A stretch of 64,000 nucleotides of DNA from Candidatus Woesearchaeota archaeon (GCA_016938695.1 JAFGUC010000006.1:1-64000), one strand, 5' to 3'. Shown: positions 38,481 through 48,220, counted from the first letter of the stretch. Program-made: numbers and translations. Notes: generated by a model not told the origin, from the sequence alone.

Positions 38481-40832
38481 GTGATGACAATAAAAAGAGG
38501 TGTTTTGTTATTATTTTTGTTATTAATTATTTCTAACGTTGTTAGTGGTTACACTATTAGTAGTCTTGATTTAACTTATACGGAAGCTGATTTAGTACCC
38601 GGAGTATTGTTTAGTACGCCTTTGAGTAGTTCTGTTAATATTGTTTTAGAATTAGATTCTGAAGATGTTATTTCAGTGAGCTTTTATTGTAGTGGTGGAA
38701 GTTGTTCTAATGGTGATTTAATTGGTTCTGGTTTGGTTATTAACAACAGGGTTGGTTTTAGTTTTGATAGTTCTCTTTTTTCTTCTAATTTTTTTGTATT
38801 TTATACTGATTTAGATTCTAGCAATTATAGATTTAGGATGCAAAGCACAGGTGTATCTACACAAACTTGTGTTGGTGGTTGTACTGATTCAGGAATTGTT
38901 GAGTATTTTTATTCTGAGATTTCATCATCAGAATCTTGTGACGATCATATTTTTTCATTAACAGATTATTCATTCTGTCCTTCAGTAAACCAAGATAATT
39001 GTTCTGATTTTGGTGCTTATAATCCAATTGATATGTCTTCTTGTTCTGCAAATTATAAGAAGTATGCTTTACTAACTCCTTGTGGTGATGTATCAACAGA
39101 AAATTTTGTGTATAAAGTAGGGACCGTTTATTCAGATGTCTATGAAAGTAATTGTACTTTGAATAATTATTATTCCTGTGAAGGAAAGAACCTTTATTCA
39201 ATTACAAAAACTGGAAACTTTGATGATGATATTTGTGCGTGTGAAGTTAAAAAAACATTGAAAGAAACTTGTTTATCTGATAATTTATGTAACAGTGGAG
39301 AAGGTATTTGTGAAAAACCAACTACAAGTACAACTGGCGCTGCAATTATTAACACACCTGACATGATAACAGTTGACCAAGAAGCTAAATTGGTTTCAAA
39401 TATAGAAGTTACTTGGGAAGTTTTAGACTCAAATAATAAAGCAATTGTTTTTAATCAAAAAGCAAAGGAACTTACATTAACTGATCTAGAAGTAGGACGA
39501 TATAGAATAACTGCTGACAATCAAATAAATTATTTGGATGTTGTAACTTGTATGTCTGATAATGATTGTTCTAATCAGATATGTGTTAACCCAAGTACGT
39601 TGAATTCTAGCTGTCAAACAAAGGTTTGTTCTAATGATGAAGATTGTTATAAAATTATAACTAAAGAATTTCCATTAGCGTATGATATTAAATGTATGAA
39701 TTCTTATTCAGTTGATTCTTATTGTGATTATAAAAATATTACTTGTAAAAGTGAACAAGATTGTGTTGGTAAAGTTCCTATTGATGCAAAAGGTGTTGTA
39801 TGTTTAAATCCGGGTAAAAAAGATTCGTCTTGTCAATATGCAAATTGTAATATGGAATGCTCTTTTGATTCTGAGTGTGATGATAATGATGAAGCAACTA
39901 TTGATGTTTGTCAATTACCTGGAACTTGTCAATCTGTTTGTTTAAATAAATTACAATTTATCCCAAAAGAACCAGAGAGAATCAATTACGATGATTTGCC
40001 TTATTTGGATTTTATGTTATATAATCAAGAACAATGTAAATTCAAGTTAAATGGAAAATATGAAACTATAACTAGGTTACCAATTCAACTTAGAAATTCA
40101 ATAGAAGGAAATAATTCTTTATCGATTGAATGTGAGTCCTTTGTATACAATACTTGGTATAATTACAAAGTTCAAAAAGATGAACCAACTAAGGTTGAAG
40201 AAACAATTGCAGAATTAAAACAAGTTTTGTCAAAAGAAAAAATAAAACAAATTGATGGTGCACAGGATAAGTTAAAAGATATTATTACAGTTCAAAACAC
40301 AATTGAAGAAATAAATGGAACTAGCCAAATTACAACTTCTTTAGATATCAAAGAAAATGTAACTGATTTAGAAGTATATTTACAGATTCCAAAATGTATG
40401 GCAGAATCTGTTAGAGAACTTGAGTTTGATAATGAAGAGTTCCAAATTTTAATTGATGACCCTTTGATTATGTGGCATTTTAAAGAGGCATTATCACAAC
40501 AAGATTTAATTTATAGAGTAAAAAAACAAGTGTCAAAAGAATGTTTTGACCAATTGAAAGTTATGACTTCTGCAGATTTTGAAGTTGACAATTCTTGGTG
40601 GGTGTATATTGTTTTGATTCCAATAATATTTTTTGTATATTCTTACTTTTCTAAATTTGCAATTCCTCCAACAGATGAAGAAAAAGATTCAGATGCTGTT
40701 GAGAATTATGTTAAACTCTTAAGGAAAAGAGTTGAAAAATTAAGAGAAGAATTCTCTGAAGATCACATTAAAACACTTCTTGAAGAAGAAGGCATTGATG
40801 ACCATTTGATTGAAAAGGCAATGAGTTTGTAG
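38481..40832 (+). CDS. Secreted Cys-rich protein with C-terminal TM anchor
   Basis: N-terminal signal, many Cys, WWVYIVLIPIIFFVYSYF near the C-terminus. Confidence 0.65.
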   Translation: MMTIKRGVLLLFLLLIISNVVSGYTISSLDLTYTEADLVPGVLFSTPLSSSVNIVLELDSEDVISVSFYCSGGSCSNGDLIGSGLVINNRVGFSFDSSLFSSNFFVFYTDLDSSNYRFRMQSTGVSTQTCVGGCTDSGIVEYFYSEISSSESCDDHIFSLTDYSFCPSVNQDNCSDFGAYNPIDMSSCSANYKKYALLTPCGDVSTENFVYKVGTVYSDVYESNCTLNNYYSCEGKNLYSITKTGNFDDDICACEVKKTLKETCLSDNLCNSGEGICEKPTTSTTGAAIINTPDMITVDQEAKLVSNIEVTWEVLDSNNKAIVFNQKAKELTLTDLEVGRYRITADNQINYLDVVTCMSDNDCSNQICVNPSTLNSSCQTKVCSNDEDCYKIITKEFPLAYDIKCMNSYSVDSYCDYKNITCKSEQDCVGKVPIDAKGVVCLNPGKKDSSCQYANCNMECSFDSECDDNDEATIDVCQLPGTCQSVCLNKLQFIPKEPERINYDDLPYLDFMLYNQEQCKFKLNGKYETITRLPIQLRNSIEGNNSLSIECESFVYNTWYNYKVQKDEPTKVEETIAELKQVLSKEKIKQIDGAQDKLKDIITVQNTIEEINGTSQITTSLDIKENVTDLEVYLQIPKCMAESVRELEFDNEEFQILIDDPLIMWHFKEALSQQDLIYRVKKQVSKECFDQLKVMTSADFEVDNSWWVYIVLIPIIFFVYSYFSKFAIPPTDEEKDSDAVENYVKLLRKRVEKLREEFSEDHIKTLLEEEGIDDHLIEKAMSL

Positions 40833-40867
40833 ATATTTTTTTATATTAATTAGTATTTCTTAATCAC

Positions 40868-41626
40868 ATGCAATTTAAAATATTAGGTTCGGGTGGAGCA
40901 ATTCCAATTCCGAGACCGTTTTGTCAATGTGAAGTTTGCAATCAAGCAAGACTAAATTCTAAATTGAAAAGGAATAGTTCTTGTGCAAGTATTGGAAATG
41001 TTTTAATTGATTGTCCTGAAGATATTTCTGATTCTTTGAACAGAAATAATATTACTAATATTGATTATTTATTCTTAACTCATTGGCATCCCGATCATAC
41101 ATTTGGCTTGAGAGTTGTTTTGGAAGCTAATTATGATTTTATTAGTCATGAGGCAAATAAAGTAATTACGGTTTGCTTGGGGAAAAAAGTGTATAAAACT
41201 TTAAAAGAAAAATTTCCAGTAATAAATTATTATGTAGATGTTTTAAAAGTTGCAAAACTTAAATTTATAGAAGACAAAGAAATAATAAAATTTAATGGAT
41301 TTAATGTAACTGTAGTTGGTTACAAAGGACCTAATTCAGATTGGTATGCTTTTTTAATTAATGATAAGTTATTGTATTCTTCTTGTGATACTATTGAATT
41401 TGATAATTATAAGAATTTTAAAAATTTAGATTATTGGGTTACTGAGTGTGGGATTTTTTCGGTAGATACTGAAATTTCATTTAGTGATATGTTACTTAGA
41501 ATAAAAGAACTTAATCCAAAGTATGCTATTTTAACTCATATTGAAGAACCTGAAATTAATAAAATACCTGATGATATTGGAAAAGTTAAATTAGGATATG
41601 ATGGGATGGTTATTGAATTATCCTGA
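40868..41626 (+). CDS. Metallo-beta-lactamase fold hydrolase, PhnP-like
   Basis: GSGGAIPIPRPFCQCEVC; LFLTHWHPDHTFGL; THIEEPE. Confidence 0.85.
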   Translation: MQFKILGSGGAIPIPRPFCQCEVCNQARLNSKLKRNSSCASIGNVLIDCPEDISDSLNRNNITNIDYLFLTHWHPDHTFGLRVVLEANYDFISHEANKVITVCLGKKVYKTLKEKFPVINYYVDVLKVAKLKFIEDKEIIKFNGFNVTVVGYKGPNSDWYAFLINDKLLYSSCDTIEFDNYKNFKNLDYWVTECGIFSVDTEISFSDMLLRIKELNPKYAILTHIEEPEINKIPDDIGKVKLGYDGMVIELS

Positions 41627-41647
41627 CTTCTGAGAAAAATTTAAATC

Positions 41648-42073
41648 TTATTTTTGTAATCTGCTATAAATAATATTTACAAACTCAACAACTTTCGTTG
41701 CGTATTCTTCATCTAAAGATGTTCCATAATATAACATTCCATTTCTGAAGTATCTTAATTGATCTGTAAATTGAATATCTTTTTCTTTGAATCCTAGAAT
41801 TTGCAAATATGCTACTTCTGCTTCATGTGCACCTTGACCCGAGGCATTATATCCTTTTAGAAACATTTTTGCTCGTATTAATTCCATTATGATGTCGTAA
41901 CATGATTTGATTATGTCGTTTGCTGTTTCATTACTAATTCCAAAAGCTTTAATCTTTTTTTGTAAAAAATTATATGATTTTTCTGATTCATCTTTTAGAA
42001 ATTCTGCTCTAGATTTATCTGGTGATTGCTCTTTTACAGTGCCGTTTTCAATAAATCTTTTGAATTCTTTCAT
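41648..42073 (-). CDS. HEPN-like domain protein
   Basis: Helical 141-aa ORF with YDIIMELIRAKMFLKGY and LRYFRNGMLYYG; adjacent to MNT gene. Confidence 0.7.
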   Translation of the reverse strand: MKEFKRFIENGTVKEQSPDKSRAEFLKDESEKSYNFLQKKIKAFGISNETANDIIKSCYDIIMELIRAKMFLKGYNASGQGAHEAEVAYLQILGFKEKDIQFTDQLRYFRNGMLYYGTSLDEEYATKVVEFVNIIYSRLQK

Positions 42074-42627
42074 AACTCAAATCCTCCTGTGATAATAATT
42101 CCGTTGGCTAAGTTTTCTTTTAAGTGTTTATGAATTTTATCGAATGATTCGTAAAAATTGATGTTTATTTTTCTCTCAATTTCTTTTTCATAGTTGCTTA
42201 GGTTTGTTTTCTTTTCTTTTCGTCCTATAATTGCAATATCCAAATCTGAGTTTATTGTATCTTCACCACGAGAATAACTCCCAAATAAAATAATTGTAGC
42301 TCCTGCATATTCTTTTTCTAATACTTCAGCAAGACCTGATAAATAAATTTGTTTGAGGTTTTCAGCTCTTTTTAGTTGTATTATTTTATGATTTTGTGTG
42401 TTTAGTGTTATTGAGAGTCGTTTTGTTTCTGTATCTTTTTGTACAATTATGAAATATAGAGTTTCAAGGACAGGCAGAGATTTCTTAATTGCTGGTTGCG
42501 AAACATTTAGTTTAATAGAAAGTTGTCTTTGATTTATTGCTACGCCTGTTTTTTTATATAGTTCTTTTAATATTTCGTTTTGTAATTGTGTTAACTTTAG
42601 TTTATATATATTTACCATAGTTAACAT
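42070..42627 (-). CDS. HTH-MNT nucleotidyltransferase domain protein
   Basis: N-terminal HTH and MNT motif GSYSRGEDTINSDLDIAII; overlaps HEPN gene by 4 nt. Confidence 0.82.
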   Translation of the reverse strand: MLTMVNIYKLKLTQLQNEILKELYKKTGVAINQRQLSIKLNVSQPAIKKSLPVLETLYFIIVQKDTETKRLSITLNTQNHKIIQLKRAENLKQIYLSGLAEVLEKEYAGATIILFGSYSRGEDTINSDLDIAIIGRKEKKTNLSNYEKEIERKININFYESFDKIHKHLKENLANGIIITGGFEL

Positions 42628-42644
42628 GTGTTAACTTAAGTTAA
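42620..42644. promoter_or_regulatory. Putative operator, overlapping palindromes GTTAACATGTGTTAACTTAAGTTAA
   Basis: Contains perfect palindrome TTAACTTAAGTTAA and paired GTTAAC, between TATA-like ATATATTAA and the HTH-MNT start. Confidence 0.5.
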
Positions 42645-42758
42645 TATATAAATTTTTGGTTTTTACTTAACAGATTTATTATTAGTTTTGGATAAACTTG
42701 CTATTTGTTTAACTGTAATTCAATAACTTTTATAAATTCTAATTCTTAAAATCAAAAA

Positions 42759-44471
42759 ATGGAAGATAAAATACGAGAATATGCATTAGAGAATGCAGTT
42801 AAGTTTAAGGGAAAGGCTGCAGCAGGTGTTATTATTGGAAAGCTTATGGCTCATGACCAAACAATAAAACAACGTATGCAGGAATTGTCTCCGATTATTA
42901 ATAAAATTGTGAATGAAGTTAATTCTATGTCTTTAGAAGAGCAGACTAAATTATTACACGATATTAATCCAGATTTTGATAAACAACAAGAAGACAAGAA
43001 AAAAGAAAACAAAGAAAAGAGTCAATCATTAAAAGAACTTAAGAATGTAACTGAAGGAGTTGTTATGAGATTCGCTCCGTCACCTTCTGGACCAATGCAT
43101 TTAGGTCACGCAATGACTGGTGGACTTACTTGTCTTTATGCTAAAAAATATAATGGAAAATTTATACTAAGAGTTGAAGATACTAATAGTGATAATATTT
43201 ATCCTCCTGCTTATGAACAGATTCCTGAGGACGCTGCTTGGATTTTTGGGAATGTGAATGAAGTCTGGATTCAGTCTGACCGAATGCAGATTTATTATGA
43301 TTATGCTCAGAAATTTTTTGAAAAAGATTCTTTGTATGTTTGCACTTGTGATAGAGAAGTATTCAAGGAATTAATTACTGAATCAAAACCATGTCCTTGT
43401 AGAAGTTTACCTAAAGAGGAACAGTTAGCTAGATGGCAAAAGATGTTCGATAAGGAAAATGGATTTAAGGAAGGTGAAGCTGTTGTAAGATTCAAATCTG
43501 ATATTGAAGATAAAAATCCCGCAATGAGGGATTTTCCTTTGTTTAGAATAAATGATTCTGAACATCCTAGACAAGGATTGAAGTATAGGGTTTGGCCTTT
43601 GATGAATATGTCTGTTACTGTTGACGACATTGAAGCTGGGATGACGCAAATTATCCGTGCAAAGGATCATATGGATAACGCTAAACGTCAAAAAATGATG
43701 TATGATGTTCTTGGTGTAAAGTATCCTGAAACTTATTTTACTGGTCGATATAATTTTACTGGTTTAGAATTATCTTGTTCTAAAACTAAGGTTAAAATTG
43801 CAGATGGTGAGTTTAGTGGATGGGACGATATTAGATTGCCTTTCTTAAGAGCATTGAAACGACGAGGATATCGACCTGGTTCTTTTTTGAAGTATACTGA
43901 ATTGGTTGGTTTGACAAGTATTGATAAGAGTGTTGATGCTAAAGATTTTTTCCAAGCTTTAGATTCTTATAATAAAGATATTATTGACCCGATTGCAAAA
44001 AGATTTTTTATGATTAAAAATCCTATGCCTATTACAATTGAGGATGCTCCTGAAATTTCAGAAGAGCTTGATTTACATCCTGATAATCTTAAAGGAGGAA
44101 GATCCTTTTCTACTGCCCAAAAATTCCTTATAGAGAAAGAAGACTTTGAGCATGCTAAGTCTTCAGGTAAAGTATGCAGATTAATTGACTGGCTTAATTT
44201 CAGTGTTAATGATCAAGTCAAATTTGAAGGTAGGAGTTATGAAGAATTTAGAGGTCATGGAGACATTATTATTCATTGGCTTCCTGCTGATGATTCTTTA
44301 ATTGATATTGAAGTTCTAATGCCCGATAATACTTTAATTAAAGCTAAGGCAGAACGTAATTTGAATCTTATTAAAGTCGATGAAGTTATTCAATTCCAAA
44401 GATTTGGATTTTGCAGACTTGATGAAATTAAATCAGATGGAACAAGAGTTTTTTGGTTTACCCATGAGTAA
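42759..44471 (+). CDS. gltX: Glutamyl-tRNA synthetase (archaeal type)
   Basis: RFAPSPSGPMHLGHAM; LRVEDTNSDNIYPPAYEQI; CSKTKVK. Confidence 0.95.
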   Translation: MEDKIREYALENAVKFKGKAAAGVIIGKLMAHDQTIKQRMQELSPIINKIVNEVNSMSLEEQTKLLHDINPDFDKQQEDKKKENKEKSQSLKELKNVTEGVVMRFAPSPSGPMHLGHAMTGGLTCLYAKKYNGKFILRVEDTNSDNIYPPAYEQIPEDAAWIFGNVNEVWIQSDRMQIYYDYAQKFFEKDSLYVCTCDREVFKELITESKPCPCRSLPKEEQLARWQKMFDKENGFKEGEAVVRFKSDIEDKNPAMRDFPLFRINDSEHPRQGLKYRVWPLMNMSVTVDDIEAGMTQIIRAKDHMDNAKRQKMMYDVLGVKYPETYFTGRYNFTGLELSCSKTKVKIADGEFSGWDDIRLPFLRALKRRGYRPGSFLKYTELVGLTSIDKSVDAKDFFQALDSYNKDIIDPIAKRFFMIKNPMPITIEDAPEISEELDLHPDNLKGGRSFSTAQKFLIEKEDFEHAKSSGKVCRLIDWLNFSVNDQVKFEGRSYEEFRGHGDIIIHWLPADDSLIDIEVLMPDNTLIKAKAERNLNLIKVDEVIQFQRFGFCRLDEIKSDGTRVFWFTHE

Positions 44472-44509
44472 CGAAATCTGTAATAAACAAAAGCTTTTTA
44501 TATTAACTT

Positions 44510-45037
44510 TTGTTCACCAAGAATATAAGTTGGGGTGAGCAAAAGTTGGATTTTTTTAGTATCGGTAAAGAGTTAACAACTTTCAAAAAAGAAGTTAAAA
44601 TTGCTTTTCAAAAGGTTCAAGAAGAATCTGATGAACATCTTGATTCTATAAATGAAAATACAACTGAGATTCAATCGTTACAATCTTTTTGTGAGGAACT
44701 TGATTGCAAGATTGATAAACTCGCTGAAAAAATTGATAACATATATCTAGTTCTTGAGCAGGTGGGCCTTGTTGAGAAAAAACCTGTTTTCAATAAATTG
44801 TTTGAATTGACAAAATCTGAATCTGAGATTTATGGTATACTAAAATCTTCTGAAGATGATTTGTCTTATTTGGATATTAGTCATAATACTGGTTTTGATC
44901 AAGAATCAATAAAAAGTATTTTGGCAAGTTTAGTAAAAAAAGGAGTTCCAATAGTTCAAACTTTTTTGAATAATGTTGCATATATTACTATGCAAAAAGA
45001 ATTCAAAGAAGAAAAAGGAATTGTTGTTCGAACTTGA
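44510..45037 (+). CDS. Coiled-coil plus HTH-like protein
   Basis: N-terminal heptads; ELTKSESEIYGILKSSEDDLSYLDISHNTGFDQESIKSILASLVKKG. Confidence 0.55.
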   Translation: MFTKNISWGEQKLDFFSIGKELTTFKKEVKIAFQKVQEESDEHLDSINENTTEIQSLQSFCEELDCKIDKLAEKIDNIYLVLEQVGLVEKKPVFNKLFELTKSESEIYGILKSSEDDLSYLDISHNTGFDQESIKSILASLVKKGVPIVQTFLNNVAYITMQKEFKEEKGIVVRT

Positions 45038-45154
45038 TTTTTTTATTTTTTAGTTTTCTTTTAATTTAGTTTAATGCTAGTTTTAATTAGAATGGAAATA
45101 ACTTAAGTAAGTAAATATTTTAAAAAAATTTTAAGAAAAATGATTAGGAAGAAC

Positions 45155-45256
45155 CTACTTTCGTGCTCTCTTTCTTTTCTCTTTCTTCATCTTTTTACGT
45201 TGCCATTTCCAACGCATTTGACCTTTCTTTTTCCAACGTCTTGAACTTCTCTTCAT
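45155..45256 (-). CDS. rpl41e: Ribosomal protein eL41-like mini-protein
   Basis: MKRSSRRWKKKGQMRWKWQRKKMKKEKRKRARK*; MRWKWQRKKMKK resembles archaeal eL41 (MRWKWxKKRMRR...). Internal Met may be the real start. Confidence 0.65.
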   Translation of the reverse strand: MKRSSRRWKKKGQMRWKWQRKKMKKEKRKRARK

Positions 45257-45293
45257 TTTTTACTTCCACCATAAATAATTTAATAAAATAAAA

Positions 45294-45368
45294 TGCCGCC
45301 GCCGGGATTCGAACCCGGGTCTTCGGCGCGAAAGGCCGAAATGATTGGCCGGACTACACTACAGCGGC
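45294..45368 (-). tRNA. tRNA-Glu(TTC)
   Basis: GCCGCTG/CGGCGGC acceptor; TCGGC-CTTTCGC-GCCGA anticodon arm. Confidence 0.93.
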
Positions 45369-45382
45369 AAATGTAAGTATAA

Positions 45383-45496
45383 TGGGCCTGCCGAGATTTG
45401 AACTCGGGACCACTGGTTTACTTAGTGTGTGAAACGTGGACTTATAAGACCAGCGCTCCAATTGCCCTCAAATGATCCAGGCTAAGCTACAGGCCC
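45383..45496 (-). tRNA. tRNA-Ile(TAT) with two putative introns (45419-45442, 24 nt; 45462-45476, 15 nt)
   Basis: Acceptor GGGCCTG/CAGGCCC; CTGGT-CTTATA[AGTCCACGTTTCACACACTAAGTA]A-ACCAG; D-arm GCTTAGCCTGG[ATCATTTGAGGGCAA]TTGGAGC; T-arm CCGAG-TTCAAAT-CTCGG. Spliced length 75 nt. Confidence 0.82.
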
Positions 45497-45612
45497 GAAT
45501 ACAGCAAAGGAAACTGGGTCTATTTATAAAGTTTTTCGTTTTGTTTATTTTTAAAAACTTTTTTTATTTCAAAAGAAAGAAAATATAAATCATCCCCTTT
45601 TTAAGTCTTTCT

Positions 45613-46347
45613 ATGACGCTAAATATTGATGGTTTAACTGTTGTTGTTGAGGAAAACAGAAAAGTTCTAGATGAGTTTAGTATTAGTTTAGATGATGGTT
45701 CTGTTGCAATAATTTTTGGTCCAAATGGTACTGGAAAATCAACTTTACTTTCTGCAATAGGTGGAATGATTACGCCTCAAAAAGGGAGCATTATTTTTGA
45801 TGGTCATGAATTATTAGATTTGTCTCCAGATAAGCGTTCAAAACTTGGAATTGGATTTGCATTTCAAAATCCTCCTGAAATTATTGGTGTTAAGCTAAGA
45901 GATATTTTTAAGATTTGTTTGAAGAAAAAACTGGATGAACCTTTTAGCGAAGATGAATTTGAGATGATTAAAGAGTTTGATTTAGAACGATTTTTAGATC
46001 GTGATGTAAATCATAATTTTTCCGGTGGAGAAAAAAAACGTGCTGAGATATTACAGATGCTTTTTTTGAAACCTAAATTATTATTATTAGATGAACCTGA
46101 TTCTGGTGTTGATGTTGAGAGTCTTAACTTAATTGGACGTGCTATTAATGCTTATATTCAAGAAACTGGTGCAAGTGCAATAATTATTACTCATCATGGA
46201 GATATGTTCAATTACATTGAGTCAGATATTGCTTATGTTTTATTGGACGGAAAAATAAGATGTTGTGGAAATCCTTGTAAAGTGTTTAATAGAATTACTA
46301 AGGATGGGTATAGTGGATGTCGAGGATGTGATTGCGATGTTGAATAA
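45613..46347 (+). CDS. sufC: SufC Fe-S assembly ATPase with Cys-rich C-terminal tail
   Basis: FGPNGTGKSTLLSAIGG; FSGGEKKRAEILQML; LLLDEPDSGVDV; tail CCGNPCKVFNRITKDGYSGCRGCDCDVE. Confidence 0.9.
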   Translation: MTLNIDGLTVVVEENRKVLDEFSISLDDGSVAIIFGPNGTGKSTLLSAIGGMITPQKGSIIFDGHELLDLSPDKRSKLGIGFAFQNPPEIIGVKLRDIFKICLKKKLDEPFSEDEFEMIKEFDLERFLDRDVNHNFSGGEKKRAEILQMLFLKPKLLLLDEPDSGVDVESLNLIGRAINAYIQETGASAIIITHHGDMFNYIESDIAYVLLDGKIRCCGNPCKVFNRITKDGYSGCRGCDCDVE

Positions 46348-47434
46348 TTTCAAACTTGATTCTAGTTTTTCAAAAGACCTTGAAATGTCTGGTTTTTCTA
46401 TTGATGGAGAATTGAGGACAGGTTCATATATGCTTCAGGATGGTAATCTGATTGGATCAGAAAGTACTCAAGATGGTTTAGAGATTTTGGATATTAAAGA
46501 AGCAATGAAAAAATATTCTTGGGTTCCTGAGTTAATGAATTCTTTGGTTTCAAAAGATAAAGATGAATATACTAAGAGGACCGCAGAAAATTTTGATGGT
46601 GGATATTTTGTTTGGGTCAAGGAAGGTGCAAAAATTGATCTTCCAATGCAATCTTGTTTGATGATTTGTAAACCAAATTATGAGCAACGAGTACATAATA
46701 TCATTGTTCTAGAAAAAGATTCAGAATTAAGAATAATTACTGGGTGTTTGCAACATACAAATAGTTCAGTAACTCACATTGGAATTTCTGAAATTTTTGT
46801 TAGAGAGAATGCTAAATTAAATTTTACAATGGTCCATAATTGGGGCACAGAATCTTTAGTTCGACCTAGAACTGCTGTGAAAATTGATGAAAACGGTGAA
46901 TTTGTTTCAAATTATGTTTTATTAAATCCCGTAAAAGATATTCAGATGAATCCGGTTGCTAAATGTGCAAGAGGGGCAAAAGCAAGTTTTAATGGAATTA
47001 TTTATGCAACAGAAAATTCTAAAATTGATTCTGGTGCGAGAATTGAACTTAATGGAGAAAACAGCAGTGGTGAAATTATTTCACGTGTTGTTTCAACTAA
47101 GGGTTCAAAAGTTTATTCTAGAGGACAATTGATAGGAAATACAAAATCTAAAGCTCATATGGAATGTAATGCAATTATTTTGGAAAAAAATTCCAGTGTG
47201 ATTGCGGTTCCTGAGATTGAGGCAAATGATAATGAAGCTGAGATGAGTCATGAGGCTGCAGTAGGTAAGATTGCAGACAAAGAAATATTTTACTTAATGA
47301 CTAGAGGACTTTCTGAAGATGAAGCCGTATCAACTATTATTCGTGGTTTTATGGATGTAGCAATTTTTGGGTTACCTAAAAATCTTGAAAAACTTATTCA
47401 GAATGTTGTTGATGATGCATCAAAAGGTTTTTGA
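46337..47434 (+). CDS. SufB/SufD family Fe-S scaffold protein
   Basis: C-terminal SufBD features: GEIISRVVSTKGSKVYSRGQL, CNAIILEKNSSVIAVPEIEANDNEAEMSHEAAVGKI. ORF track start 46265 is probably too early; ATG at 46337 fits. Confidence 0.88.
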   Translation: MLNNFKLDSSFSKDLEMSGFSIDGELRTGSYMLQDGNLIGSESTQDGLEILDIKEAMKKYSWVPELMNSLVSKDKDEYTKRTAENFDGGYFVWVKEGAKIDLPMQSCLMICKPNYEQRVHNIIVLEKDSELRIITGCLQHTNSSVTHIGISEIFVRENAKLNFTMVHNWGTESLVRPRTAVKIDENGEFVSNYVLLNPVKDIQMNPVAKCARGAKASFNGIIYATENSKIDSGARIELNGENSSGEIISRVVSTKGSKVYSRGQLIGNTKSKAHMECNAIILEKNSSVIAVPEIEANDNEAEMSHEAAVGKIADKEIFYLMTRGLSEDEAVSTIIRGFMDVAIFGLPKNLEKLIQNVVDDASKGF

Positions 47435-47504
47435 TTATATATATTCCAAAACTTATTTTATTGTATCTAAATGCTTTTATTAATGTTTTACTTTTATTTT
47501 TCTT

Positions 47505-48065
47505 ATGAGTCTTATTGAGAGACTAAAAGATATTAGAATTAGAGTTTCGGATTTGGTGATTAATGACGCTCCGTTAAGTGTAGACCAAGCAGTCTTACGG
47601 TGTTTTGTTTCTGAAAAATTAGCTCGTGAAATGTTAAAGAAGTGTAATGCTCAAGAAATATTTGATTATTCTGATTGCGTTTTAGATGGTTTTTATTTGC
47701 AACGTGGTAGAAAGGGAATTGAAGTGATTGATGATTCGCACCATATAATTTGTCATGAGTATGATGGATTATTTATGGACGAATCAAATGTTTTTTTTTC
47801 GGAAGTGAAATCAACAAGTTTACATGGTTTTACTTATAAAATTCCCCGTGCATTACAATTTGCAGATATGTTTTTTTCAGATTCTGAGTTTTTAATATTT
47901 TATCCTTGTAATGGTTCAAGTAAATCTTATTGTGCACATGAAATTGAAAAAGAGTATCCTAAAATTTCAGTAATTGATTTGGGATATAAACAGAAAGATT
48001 TTGCAGTAGTTGTTAATGATATTTATTGGACAAATAAACGTATTCTAAAAAAACAACGGAATTAG
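47505..48065 (+). CDS. Hypothetical protein
   Basis: 186-aa ORF, no recognised family. Confidence 0.55.
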   Translation: MSLIERLKDIRIRVSDLVINDAPLSVDQAVLRCFVSEKLAREMLKKCNAQEIFDYSDCVLDGFYLQRGRKGIEVIDDSHHIICHEYDGLFMDESNVFFSEVKSTSLHGFTYKIPRALQFADMFFSDSEFLIFYPCNGSSKSYCAHEIEKEYPKISVIDLGYKQKDFAVVVNDIYWTNKRILKKQRN

Positions 48066-48220
48066 AGTTTCGCCTCTAACATTCGATATATGTTTCGCAA
48101 ATGCTCAAGCATATTTTAAGAATGCGAGGACCGGGAAACAGAACTTAGAGTTTCGCCTCTAACATTCGATATATGTTTCGCAAATGCTCAAGCATATTTT
48201 AAGAATGCGAGGACCGGGAA
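48062..48220. repeat. Direct repeat: 76-bp identical copies 48062-48137 and 48145-48220 (offset 83 bp), including 15 nt of the tRNA-Gly 3' end
   Basis: ttagagtttcgcctctaacattcgatatatgtttcgcaaatgctcaagcatattttaagaatgcgaggaccgggaa occurs twice; second copy runs into the intact tRNA. Confidence 0.95.
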
